From: a virus | Virus record (IMG/VR): IMGVR_UViG_3300035698_026383 | Location: 1 to 30,226 of that record | Strand: one strand, 5' to 3' | Length of the DNA stretch: 30,226 bases | In this document: positions 22,992 through 30,226 of the stretch, in pieces | Layout: each line of letters begins with the position of its first letter | Position numbering within the stretch: the first letter of the stretch is position 1 | Position numbers and translations under genes: made by a program | The notes under the pieces: model-generated | The model's database searches: none | What the model was told of the DNA's origin: nothing | The model's input: only the letters and a program-made list of their open reading frames with translations

Positions 22992-24572
22992 ATGACCGAC
23001 ACTGAACCTACACTATTTGACCTACCTGTTGATCCAGATCGGTTCAGCGTGTTGCTGCCACCATCGGAACTGCGGAAGATAGATTTTAGTGCATTGGAGT
23101 TCGCAACGGCGCGGCGTGCAATAGTAGAATATATCAAGACATACTTCCCCAATGATTTCAACGATTTTGTAAGTAACAATGGCGTTATGATGTTGGTGGA
23201 ACTGTTGTCGTACCTAACAGCAGTCTTAAGTTTGCGAAGTGATTTGTTGGCAAATGAGAGTACCCTCCCAACCGCTACTAGTGAGGATGCGGTCATTAAT
23301 CATTTGGCACTTATTGGGCAAGTAATTTCAAGGGCAACACCAGCGATTGTTGATATTGAGTGTGCGGTTAGTGCTCCAGTTAGTGCCGATATTAATATTC
23401 CGCCTGGCCAGCAATTCACAATAAGTGGTGACGATGGGAATGACATAACCTATGAGTTATTCAAGTCTCCGACCAATCTTGTCGGGAATATAACTATCCC
23501 ATCGGGTAAGCGTGGGGTTATAGGATATGGTGTTGAGGGCAGGTCGGATTCGGCTGTCATTGTGAGCAATGGGAGCGCCGATCAGAAGGTTACTATAGAC
23601 ATAGATGATGACGCGTTAGAGCAACCGATTACGGTCGAAGTTATTAATTCTAGTATCACTGAAGAGTGGAATCAGATAGATCACATAGAGCGGGCCGAGG
23701 CCACCGATAAGGCGTACGAAGTAAGATTTTTTGAAGATAGAATAGAATTTATTTTTGGGAATGGCATTACTGGCTCAATCCCCCCAGCCGGTACGAACAT
23801 TAATATAGCGTATAGGCTTGGTGGCGGTGCGCGAGGTAGAATTGGCGCTGGAGTTATAAATGAGCAGCGGTCGCTTACGCCGGAATTTCCATATACTGCA
23901 GCGGTATCTATAAACTTTAGGAATGTAACTCCCAGTTCGGGCGGCGCTAATAAAGAGACATTAACTGAAGCAAAGAGACGAGCACCGCGCGATTTTGCGA
24001 CGCATGACTCTATTGTCACTGAATCTGACTATGCTCAAATGGTGGCTTCATTTAATCATCCAGTTTTTGGCGCTGTTGCGAAAGCAGTGGCGACTATCCG
24101 CACTAGCCTAAACACGAACCTTGTCGAGCTATATGTGCTTGCTGAGGGGCCAGACGGCCCAGTGGCGCCTAACGAAGGACTGAAGCGATCCGTACAAAGT
24201 CAAGTGAATGAATTAAATGTGTTGACTGATCATGTTTCGGTTTTGGATGCTCAAATACAAGCCGTCGACATTAACGCCACGGTTGTGGTAAGCCGTAGCT
24301 CGGATGCGTCGGTTGTTGAAGTCAAGGTTGAACAAGCTATCAATGATTTCTTTGCTATTAAGAATTGGGACTTGGGCGAGGCGCTGTTTGTTTCTCAGCT
24401 ATATGATGCGATAGCACAAGTGGGCGGAGTTAAGTATGTCGACAACTTTGATCCCGTCGATAACATACTAGCTACTGGGAAAGTAGACAGTACTGATTCA
24501 GGCGTTGATGTCAACGAGTTAATAACACTCGGCAACACTGAGATCAAGTACTACTATGAAGTGGTGCGCTAG
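22992..24572 (+). CDS. gp6: Baseplate wedge protein, T4 gp6 / P2 gpJ-like
   Basis: This 526-residue protein is the baseplate wedge core whose dimers close the inner ring around the hub. The N-terminal half has the helical FVSNNGVMMLVELLSYLTAV and LRSDLLANESTLPTATSEDA, followed by INHLALIG; the middle has VRFFEDRIEFIFGNGITGSI-type strands; the C-terminal half has the baseplate-J signature (KRRAPRDFATHDSIVTESDY, then VEQAINDFFAIKNWDLGEAL and FVSQLYDAIAQVGGVKYVD). T4 gp6 is 660 and P2 gpJ about 300 residues, so this is intermediate. Its TAG overlaps the TAG of the convergent methyltransferase in the sequence CTAG. Confidence 0.92.
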   Translation: MTDTEPTLFDLPVDPDRFSVLLPPSELRKIDFSALEFATARRAIVEYIKTYFPNDFNDFVSNNGVMMLVELLSYLTAVLSLRSDLLANESTLPTATSEDAVINHLALIGQVISRATPAIVDIECAVSAPVSADINIPPGQQFTISGDDGNDITYELFKSPTNLVGNITIPSGKRGVIGYGVEGRSDSAVIVSNGSADQKVTIDIDDDALEQPITVEVINSSITEEWNQIDHIERAEATDKAYEVRFFEDRIEFIFGNGITGSIPPAGTNINIAYRLGGGARGRIGAGVINEQRSLTPEFPYTAAVSINFRNVTPSSGGANKETLTEAKRRAPRDFATHDSIVTESDYAQMVASFNHPVFGAVAKAVATIRTSLNTNLVELYVLAEGPDGPVAPNEGLKRSVQSQVNELNVLTDHVSVLDAQIQAVDINATVVVSRSSDASVVEVKVEQAINDFFAIKNWDLGEALFVSQLYDAIAQVGGVKYVDNFDPVDNILATGKVDSTDSGVDVNELITLGNTEIKYYYEVVR

Positions 24573-25309
24573 AGGGCTTTTAGCTGGTCCAATATGATTT
24601 TATGATAATTGGGGCTCAACTCCACGCCTAGGTAATGGCGGTCCTCTTTTGCGGCAGCGATTAAGCTCGAGCCACTGCCAGCGAATGGGTCAAAAACGCA
24701 TCCGCCAGGCCTGCACATTGCTTTCACCCAAATACGCAGCAATTCCACTGGCATCTGTGTGGAAATGCCTTCAACCCTAGCTTTGTGTGTCCCAGCTATG
24801 CGTTTGAATGTGAACACATCATTTGGGCATTTTCCCCGCGAGTCCGCTCGTTTGTCGTTGTAAGCCAGTTGCCTAGCCGAAGGCACAGCCACGGATCCTG
24901 CATCAAAGAAGAATTTTTTATTTTTAACATATCGTAAGATGTGAGTTTTACTACAAGTGAATCGTTTCCGTGTGTCGAGGGTTCCGCTTTGGCCGAATTG
25001 ATAATGCCACACAATCCAATTTGCGCGGATTAACCCCAACTCTCTGCGACATACTACATCGATGTCTGATACATGTTTGTCACTAATGCAAATTAGGAGG
25101 TTGCCTTCGCTGTCGAGCAGTCTCTTGCATTCGCTTATCCACGATTTGCACCAGGCAAGATAGTCATCTTCGGGCCGGCAATCGTCGTAGCTGTCATATC
25201 GGAAGCCTATATTAAACGGTGGGTCGGCGATGATTAAGTCTGCGAAGGGAGTTTTTATGCCCTGCATCCATTTTAAACTATCGCCCTGTACGCAAGTGTC
25301 AATCTTCAT
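24569..25309 (-). CDS. DNA methyltransferase, beta class (probably adenine-N6)
   Basis: This 246-residue enzyme should transfer a methyl group from S-adenosylmethionine to a base in a specific DNA sequence. The catalytic motif IV DPPF (residues 28-31, in LIIADPPFNIGF) comes first and the AdoMet-binding motif I FDPFAGSG (206-213) last, the beta-class order found in HinfI- and CcrM-like enzymes. DPP[YF] favours N6-adenine over N4-cytosine. The C-terminus HYLGVELSPNYHKII completes the fold. No restriction enzyme is nearby, so it is an orphan that may protect phage DNA or mark it for regulation. The target is not readable from sequence. Its ATG overlaps the upstream gene's stop by four bases. Confidence 0.92.
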   Translation of the reverse strand: MKIDTCVQGDSLKWMQGIKTPFADLIIADPPFNIGFRYDSYDDCRPEDDYLAWCKSWISECKRLLDSEGNLLICISDKHVSDIDVVCRRELGLIRANWIVWHYQFGQSGTLDTRKRFTCSKTHILRYVKNKKFFFDAGSVAVPSARQLAYNDKRADSRGKCPNDVFTFKRIAGTHKARVEGISTQMPVELLRIWVKAMCRPGGCVFDPFAGSGSSLIAAAKEDRHYLGVELSPNYHKIILDQLKAL

Positions 25310-25605
25310 ACTTTTAGCTCTTGATCTAAGCGGCCTTTGAAATAACGTGCCATATCAACTAACAACCGTGTCAGCTGGTATGTATTTCCCTTGCTATATA
25401 TTACCGGCTGCTTTGACTCTGGATCTATTAATACGGTAAAGGCTAGCTTAACTTTTTCTTCTTCTAATTTCTTTTCGAAATCACTTATGAAGAATTCGGC
25501 TCTTTTTTGATTCTCGGTTAGCTCGGGCTCCACTGGGGGGGTTGTTGGATCTTCTGTATTTTTAAGTATAGCTTGATCTTGAGGTTCATCTATGCTATCA
25601 GACAT
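25306..25605 (-). CDS. Small acidic protein upstream of the methyltransferase
   Basis: This 99-residue minus-strand protein begins MSDSIDEPQDQ at 25605, with AGGAG eight bases before the ATG. The frame is open further upstream (to 25713), but that extension lies in the plus-strand gene and lacks a ribosome site. The first 40 residues are acidic and proline-rich, probably disordered; residues 42-99 have a helix (NQKRAEFFISDFEKKLEEEK), a strand pair (KLAFTVLIDPESKQPVIYSK) and a final helix. Its stop overlaps the methyltransferase start, so the two are an operon. I do not recognise it. Confidence 0.75.
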   Translation of the reverse strand: MSDSIDEPQDQAILKNTEDPTTPPVEPELTENQKRAEFFISDFEKKLEEEKVKLAFTVLIDPESKQPVIYSKGNTYQLTRLLVDMARYFKGRLDQELKV

Positions 25606-26230
25606 CGCAAAGTCTCCTGACGATATTAAGGTTTGGAAAGTCTTTAAATACTGCGAGGACGCATTTGGGAAGATAGGTATTAATGTGGCATTTCCCAAGC
25701 ATACTGATCCCAAAAAGACGTATAAGTGGCGGTACCTGGTTAAATTTGTTGAGAAGCTAGATGAGCTACAGGCATCGAATGAGACCGCAATGTTGCTGGT
25801 TAAGGCAGTTGCAAAATACGCGGATGTTCACCAGCAAAGGCACAAAGGACTATCGCTACTGATGTCTGATAAGGTTTTGGAGGCGTGTTGTGTATCTATT
25901 GAAAAAGATAATGCGTCGGCTCATAAATTGCTAGCCAGGATCGAAGTGGACAATACGTTGGTGTGCGACAATGATTTGATGCACAAGACAAACAGAAACG
26001 GGTTGCCAGACATCGTGAGGTGGCACATGCAAGGGGCCATCTCAGAAGTATATATGGCTCTGTCTAGGCGGTGTTATGAAGCGATGCTGAAGTTAGATAA
26101 AATTGAGAGATCTATGTTGCCAAGCGGCAACCAGCTCATTGCGGCTAGAACGAAGCTGTTTCGAAGTGTGCGGTTAAAACACAAGGCGAAGTTAGCTATG
26201 GGCGATGATTGGAGAGATGTTTTTAACTAA
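25592..26230 (+). CDS. Basic helical protein of unknown function, coupled to the helicase
   Basis: This 212-residue protein starts at ATG 25592 with GAGG about eight bases upstream; the first 14 bases overlap the start of the minus-strand gene head to head. It is predominantly helical and basic (LDELQASNETAMLLVKAVAK, GLPDIVRWHMQGAISEVYMA, LFRSVRLKHKAKLAM). Its TAA shares a base with the helicase ATG (TAATG), so the two are made together. It may be a loader, cofactor or nucleic-acid-binding partner of the helicase; that is inferred only from coupling and charge. I know no family for it. Confidence 0.75.
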   Translation: MLSDIAKSPDDIKVWKVFKYCEDAFGKIGINVAFPKHTDPKKTYKWRYLVKFVEKLDELQASNETAMLLVKAVAKYADVHQQRHKGLSLLMSDKVLEACCVSIEKDNASAHKLLARIEVDNTLVCDNDLMHKTNRNGLPDIVRWHMQGAISEVYMALSRRCYEAMLKLDKIERSMLPSGNQLIAARTKLFRSVRLKHKAKLAMGDDWRDVFN

Positions 26231-27762
26231 TGCTAGCCAGAATAGTTGACAATAAATGGGTCTATATTGAGCAGATTACCGTCCCCGAGAGTGACCTGAT
26301 CGATAAACAGTTGAGTGTGAAGCACCCGCGTGCGAAGTATATTGATTCAGCAGGATTTTTTGATGGGATATTTCACAAATTCAACAAATATCACAATAGG
26401 TTGGCACGACCGCTATTGGCCGAATTGACTAAAATATGTAAAGGGTATGGCATGCCCTTTACAATAGCCGATGACCGCCCTCCACTTGAGAAAATCCAAG
26501 AATCCACAATAACATCTGACATATTGGCAGGCTGCGAATTGTATGATTATCAGCTTGAAGCTATCAAGTCTGTGATGCATAATGAAGTTGGCATAATTTC
26601 AGCCAATACCGGCAGCGGCAAGACTGAGATAATGGCCGGAATCGTTAAGGTCGTGGATCAGCCGACTGTGATACTCTGCGATATGACAATTATTGTTGAT
26701 CAAATTAAAGAGCGGTTAGAGCTTAGAGAGGCTACTAAAGAAGTTGGCATGTTTTATGCTGGTAAGCGCCCAAATGGCCAGCAGGTGATAGTTGGCTCAT
26801 TTCAATCCCTTATTATTCCAACTCCGCCGAAAAAACTCGAGAAGGATACGCCCGAGTCATATAAGTTAAAATGCAGAGCATTTAACACGAGGCGAAAGAA
26901 CGCTAGAAATCTACGTGCTATTATAGGAAAATGCGATCTATTGTTAGTTGACGAATGCGATATCGCTACTAGCAAACGTTGGAAACAACTATTCTGGCAC
27001 TGGTTTAAGGGGCGCAGGAGATATGGATTTTCAGGCACCCCATTCGATGCTGCCAAACCCGTTGAGAATTTAGTGCTTAAAGAGCACCTCGGTTCTGTTA
27101 TATTTCATGTCCCCAGGGAAGAAGTTGAGAAGAACAAGAGGATCATTCCAGTATCATATACTGCCATGGCGTTCGGCGACGAGACGATGATCAGAGATAA
27201 GACTGCTTATGATATCGCTATGAAGGAGCAAATGATAGAAAACACATCCTTCCATGCATTAATTTCTAAGATAGCCATTCGCACAACTGAGGACCCCACG
27301 TACGGCACACTAATATTGGTAGAAAGCCAGCCGCTTGGTTATGCATTAGAGTCTATGATAGAAGGCTCTAAATTTATATGCGGCGATCATCGAATGAAGG
27401 AACGCAAAAAAGCGATTGCAGCGTTTGAGAGTCGCGAAACTCAGGTTCTTATCGGAGGCAAGATTATCAAGCGCGGCCTCGATCTTCAAGGTGGCTGTGA
27501 GAGTTTGATCATCGCTACTGGCGGTAAGCTTGCGTCTGATTTTGGTCAGAAGATAGGCAGGGCTGTGAGGGTCAATGAAAGAGGTTTTGCGCAAATTTAC
27601 GATTTCTTTTTCTTGGGCAACCATTATCTGTACGGGCACTCGAGGAAGCGGCTAAAAGCAATAGTTGAAATGGGGTATCCAGCTAAGGTTGTTTTTAAAA
27701 ATGGCGTAGTAGAAGCTGCTAAATTTATAAGATCTAGATTTAGACGCCCGAAACCCAGATAA
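26230..27762 (+). CDS. uvsW: Superfamily 2 DNA helicase, UvsW-like
   Basis: This 510-residue protein, close in length to T4 UvsW (503), is an SF2 ATP-dependent helicase. Visible motifs: a Q-like stretch LYDYQLEAIKSV near 109, Walker A ANTGSGKTE (125-133), Walker B LLLVDECD (237-244, DECD in place of DEAD), motif III FSGTP (267-271) and motif VI QKIGRAVRV (440-448). UvsW unwinds branched DNA, regresses forks and removes R-loops, driving the switch from origin- to recombination-dependent replication. About 110 residues precede the helicase core, as in UvsW. A generic Rad25/XPB-type helicase is the alternative name. It is coupled to the preceding gene. Confidence 0.85.
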   Translation: MLARIVDNKWVYIEQITVPESDLIDKQLSVKHPRAKYIDSAGFFDGIFHKFNKYHNRLARPLLAELTKICKGYGMPFTIADDRPPLEKIQESTITSDILAGCELYDYQLEAIKSVMHNEVGIISANTGSGKTEIMAGIVKVVDQPTVILCDMTIIVDQIKERLELREATKEVGMFYAGKRPNGQQVIVGSFQSLIIPTPPKKLEKDTPESYKLKCRAFNTRRKNARNLRAIIGKCDLLLVDECDIATSKRWKQLFWHWFKGRRRYGFSGTPFDAAKPVENLVLKEHLGSVIFHVPREEVEKNKRIIPVSYTAMAFGDETMIRDKTAYDIAMKEQMIENTSFHALISKIAIRTTEDPTYGTLILVESQPLGYALESMIEGSKFICGDHRMKERKKAIAAFESRETQVLIGGKIIKRGLDLQGGCESLIIATGGKLASDFGQKIGRAVRVNERGFAQIYDFFFLGNHYLYGHSRKRLKAIVEMGYPAKVVFKNGVVEAAKFIRSRFRRPKPR

Positions 27763-27856
27763 CGTTATTTTCATTTGCCTTAATCGGGGCGACGAAATTC
27801 CATTTCCATATAATATAAATGTAAGAGACGTCTATTTCACGAGTATATAATATACC
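27763..27856 (+). promoter_or_regulatory. AT-rich intergenic region with putative promoter for the sigma-factor gene
   Basis: This is the largest plus-strand gap in the window. It contains TATAAT at 27809-27814 running into TATAAATG (27814-27821), which resembles the T4 late element TATAAATA, and a second AT-rich element GTATATAATATAC at 27843-27855 immediately before the ATG. Neither TATAAT has a good -35 partner at 16-18 bases. An AT-rich start close to the ATG and absence of a ribosome site suggest a very short or leaderless transcript. No hairpin with a T-run follows the helicase stop. Confidence 0.35.
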
Positions 27857-28720
27857 ATGAATATTCCGGAGGTAACCACATTTCCAACGCCGCAAGTACC
27901 AGATAAGAAATTATATTTCGACAACAACAAGGTTGAAGACCTTATGCTACGGTACAGGTGGACGGCTTGCACTGATCAAGCTCTTCGCGATAAGATTATG
28001 GAGAATACGGAGGAACTGATTCGTCAGATAATACGCGCACATAATCTACATAGGATATATCCAGGCCAAGAAGAATCGGCGTTTATGGATCTATTCCAAA
28101 CTGCGTGGGTACAAATAGAGCGAACACTTTATAAGTACAAGGCCCGTGTGCATTGCGCGGCATGTTATAATATCGTGCGTCCGATGGATTCGTGCGTGTA
28201 TGATCCGCCCATTATTAATTACGACATGGTCACGCCATCTGATGTGATTCGCCATAAGTTGAAATGTGCCAAATGCGGGAAAATTCCGAAGAAAATCATC
28301 TATCGTGGCTGCTCCAAAATATTTAATATGTGGAGCCAAGTTGCACGTACTGTGATACTGGCGCACATCAAGAAAGAGACCCGAGACCACAAGAATTCTG
28401 ACGCATATCGTAGCCATTTAGACAATAAGCGGGTGCCCAAGAGCGACGACGCATTGGTACGATTCTTAGCTGAAGTAAAAGAAGTATGCAAATATAATAA
28501 GAATTATGTGACTATTGTTGATGCACTAGAATATATTTCGAAGACCGATAGCCGTCCTTATGAGGGTATAATTGGAAAATTGGTACGGTTGTCGGGGCGA
28601 TCTAGAGCACAGGTTGCGAGTTTTTTGAGGATGGTGAGGCTGAGAAGCACAGAATTCTCAGATTCTCCGATCAACGATCGGAACCAGGAACTCCGGTCGG
28701 TGGCCAAAGAGGACGAATAA
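27857..28720 (+). CDS. gp55: Late sigma factor, T4 gp55-like, with inserted zinc-ribbon motif
   Basis: This 287-residue protein probably directs host RNA polymerase to phage late promoters. Its region-2-like helices are NTEELIRQIIRAHNLHRIY, SAFMDLFQTAWVQIERTLYK and, further on, IFNMWSQVARTVILAHIKKE, matching the gp55/sigma region 2 layout (D-x-x-Q-x-x-W-x-x-[IL]-x-[RK]-x-L-x-x-[FY], then A-x-x-x-x-I-K-K-E). Between them, at about 95-145, sits an insertion with CAAC (100-103) and CAKC (137-140), a zinc-ribbon arrangement absent from T4 gp55 (185 residues). The C-terminus (KLVRLSGRSRAQVASFLRMV) could be a helix-turn-helix. No ribosome site precedes the ATG, although GGAGG occurs just inside the gene. 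Confidence 0.7.
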   Translation: MNIPEVTTFPTPQVPDKKLYFDNNKVEDLMLRYRWTACTDQALRDKIMENTEELIRQIIRAHNLHRIYPGQEESAFMDLFQTAWVQIERTLYKYKARVHCAACYNIVRPMDSCVYDPPIINYDMVTPSDVIRHKLKCAKCGKIPKKIIYRGCSKIFNMWSQVARTVILAHIKKETRDHKNSDAYRSHLDNKRVPKSDDALVRFLAEVKEVCKYNKNYVTIVDALEYISKTDSRPYEGIIGKLVRLSGRSRAQVASFLRMVRLRSTEFSDSPINDRNQELRSVAKEDE

Positions 28721-29643
28721 TGCTAACATCTGATGAATTTGCCAGGAATCTAGCTGGGATTTTGACACTCAATTTAAAGACCCTAATTAGCGATGAGGCT
28801 GCGGCAACGGTCACTGCCGTTGAATATCTTGGTGGGGGGCGGGTTAAGGTTACTACAAATGAAGATGACGACACTCTCAGCTATTATATGATATGCTCAG
28901 GCGCTGAGATGGAAGAGCAAGGGCAGCTTGCTGCTCCTGAACCTGAGGGTAATTTTGAGCCTGGGGCTGAAGGCGGCGAACCCATTGAATCGACTCAAAA
29001 GCCCGACGAGACTATCGACGAGGCACAACCACAGGGCGTAGGTGAGCGGATAGATCGTAAAATTCGTCCTCCGAAAGTTACTCCAGCTACCAAGAATCCG
29101 GCCGAAAAGACACCCAAGCGACCTGCCAATAACGACCCCAAGCAGACTGCACTCGGTCGTAAGGCTATTAAAAAGGCCAAAAGACACCCCCAAGAGGGTT
29201 TGTCGAAATTTATTGATGATGCGTTAACTAGCGACCGGAAACGGATTGCTGAGTTAGCGGCACATATCGATCCTATTTTGGAATCCCGGAAGATTAAATC
29301 CGCCATCGGGACGAGCGACGACGGAAAACTGGCCGAAATTGGCGATATAGTTCACAATGTTTGGTCTGAGAAATTTATTGAGAAGCATATTGGGATTGCT
29401 AATTCTAGAAATGGAGAGTTAGCAATGTTCGACGAGTCGGCTAAGGTGTTAAGCGAGTTACAAGAGTGGGGCGCTCATCTTTGCTGGATTGAGAGGGTCA
29501 AAAAATCCGATTATGTAATATACAAAGTTTGCGCCGATACTACTCCCAGTAAGGCTTTCACAGAATGCAGGAACGATCATAGTAGAGATCTAATTCTATC
29601 TGGTGACCGGGCAAATATAATTCCAAAGATCTTCGGAGATTAA
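28720..29643 (+). CDS. Modular protein of unknown function with a charged linker
   Basis: This 307-residue protein is coupled to the sigma-factor gene by TAATG and has GAGGA upstream. It shows three zones: an N-terminal domain (1-60) with a helix and strands (VTAVEYLGGGRVKVTTNEDD); a long low-complexity linker (about 65-155), acidic first and then Lys/Pro/Thr-rich (NPAEKTPKRPANNDPKQTA and KKAKRHP); and a C-terminal alpha/beta region (LSKFIDDALTSDRKRIAELA, LSELQEWGAHLCWIERVKKS). The basic part could contact nucleic acid. I do not recognise either domain. Being beside a late sigma factor, a role in late transcription or in head assembly is possible. Confidence 0.7.
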   Translation: MLTSDEFARNLAGILTLNLKTLISDEAAATVTAVEYLGGGRVKVTTNEDDDTLSYYMICSGAEMEEQGQLAAPEPEGNFEPGAEGGEPIESTQKPDETIDEAQPQGVGERIDRKIRPPKVTPATKNPAEKTPKRPANNDPKQTALGRKAIKKAKRHPQEGLSKFIDDALTSDRKRIAELAAHIDPILESRKIKSAIGTSDDGKLAEIGDIVHNVWSEKFIEKHIGIANSRNGELAMFDESAKVLSELQEWGAHLCWIERVKKSDYVIYKVCADTTPSKAFTECRNDHSRDLILSGDRANIIPKIFGD

Positions 29644-29645
29644 CG

Positions 29646-30226
29646 ATGAATGACGCAGATACTCGCCAAATTGCTCAAATTGCTGAGATGATAGACCAAG
29701 ATGAGTTGGATGGTGCGCCAGACACCGCGATTCCAGGTTTTGACGACGGAATCTCCGGGCCTGCTCCGTTACCTGAACCAGCCGACATGGCGTTTGGTGG
29801 CCCAGACGAAGTGGCTGACCAGATATCATCTGAGCCCATTACCATGAGTCGTGACTTCCTGTATGAGTTGCTTAGACTCACAAAGGAAAGAGCCGGCGGA
29901 CCGTGTGATACATGCGATGATACGCCAATTGAACCTGAGTTCGGAGAGCCTGGTGAAGAAGAGTTCGAAGGTGGCGAAGAGCTTGAGGCTGCCGAAGAGT
30001 TTGGAGCTGGCGAAGGCGAAGAGTCCGAAGGTGAAGAGCCCGAAGGTGAAGAGCCCGCAGGCGAAGAGTCCGCAGGCGAAGAGTCCGAAGGTGAAGAGCC
30101 CGAAGGTGAAGAGCCCGAAGGCGACGACGAGGAAGTCGAAGTCGAAGAAGGCAAGAAGAGAAGGCGAGCAATCAACGAAGCCGAAGACGATGACGACGCT
30201 GAATCTGATGGCCCTCCGTCTGACGA
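29646..30226 (+). CDS. Very acidic repeat protein, truncated by the window end (partial)
   Basis: An open frame starts at ATG 29646 with GGAGA seven bases upstream and runs without a stop to the window end (193 complete codons). The first 95 residues are ordinary, ending in SRDFLYELLRLTKERAGG, then a CDTC pair. From about 100 on it is almost only Glu, Gly, Asp, Pro and Ser, including seven five-residue repeats (residues 123-157), followed by a short basic patch GKKRRR and a further acidic run. Such acidic proteins occur among phage prohead-core or scaffold components and DNA mimics; I cannot decide. The minus strand is also open over the repeat as a by-product. Confidence 0.8.
   Translation, partial: MNDADTRQIAQIAEMIDQDELDGAPDTAIPGFDDGISGPAPLPEPADMAFGGPDEVADQISSEPITMSRDFLYELLRLTKERAGGPCDTCDDTPIEPEFGEPGEEEFEGGEELEAAEEFGAGEGEESEGEEPEGEEPAGEESAGEESEGEEPEGEEPEGDDEEVEVEEGKKRRRAINEAEDDDDAESDGPPSD
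30012..30116 (+). repeat. 15-bp repeat encoding [E/A]-G-E-E-[S/P]
   Basis: Seven consecutive 15-bp units (GAAGGTGAAGAGCCC and variants with GCAGGC or TCC) encode EGEES, EGEEP, EGEEP, AGEES, AGEES, EGEEP and EGEEP. The variants alternate in blocks (two EGEEP, two AGEES, two EGEEP), as unequal exchange between copies would leave. The repeat lies in the acidic tail of the last, truncated gene. Confidence 0.9.

Noticed and set aside
25606-25713. N-terminal extension of the minus-strand acidic protein to 25713
   Set aside because: The extension is antisense to the plus-strand gene and has no ribosome site; AGGAG sits correctly before ATG 25605.
29675-30175. Minus-strand frames rich in Ser-Pro-Ser-Gly or Leu-Arg repeats
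   Set aside because: They mirror the acidic repeat on the plus strand, whose gene has a good ribosome site and couples to its neighbour.

Overview
The window is a stretch of a large tailed-phage (myovirus) genome. Nearly all of it is densely packed plus-strand genes with 1- to 4-base start/stop overlaps and Shine-Dalgarno-like starts, so the host is a bacterium. Identifications rest on motif recognition and gene order read from the sequence; no database search was run. The gene order is strikingly T4-like: neck proteins (gp13-, gp14-, gp15-like), tail sheath (gp18-like), tail tube (gp19-like), a gp26-like baseplate assembly protein, hub, tape measure, tube initiator, gp53-like wedge, gp5-like spike, gp25, gp6.

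Layout. 1-323: end of an upstream gene in a 9-bp repeat, then a small gene split between two frames. 381-3429: neck and tail-completion genes. 3486-7949: an unusually large sheath followed by three tandem tube paralogues. 8001-9361: a gp26-like protein carried in two frames with a probable +1 frameshift at about 8730, plus a small companion. 9396-12774: four tail/fibre-type proteins with repeated beta domains. 12796-14096: a TOPRIM primase and a convergent minus-strand small gene, embedded in the tail module. 14182-24572: hub, tape measure, tube initiator, LysM-like wedge, spike, coiled-coil protein, gp25 and gp6. 24569-25605 (minus): a beta-class DNA methyltransferase and its upstream partner. 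25592-27762: an unknown gene and a UvsW-like SF2 helicase. 27857-end: a gp55-like late sigma factor with a zinc-ribbon-like insertion, an unknown modular protein, and a very acidic repeat protein cut by the window end.

How it fits together. The plus-strand structural genes build one contractile tail: the hub, spike, wedge (gp6/gp25/gp53-like) and tube initiator form the baseplate; the tape measure sets tube length; the tube and sheath polymerise; gp13/14/15-like proteins cap the tail and join it to the head. The primase, helicase and methyltransferase act on DNA, and the gp55-like protein probably redirects host RNA polymerase to late genes. I see no tRNA, CRISPR array, insertion sequence or convincing intrinsic terminator. 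No gap between genes exceeds about 95 bases.

Most worth checking are the frame break in the gp26-like protein, the head-to-head overlap of two start codons at 25592-25605, the perfect 22-bp palindrome at 10655-10676, the zinc-ribbon insertion in the sigma factor, and the primase cassette inside the tail operon.
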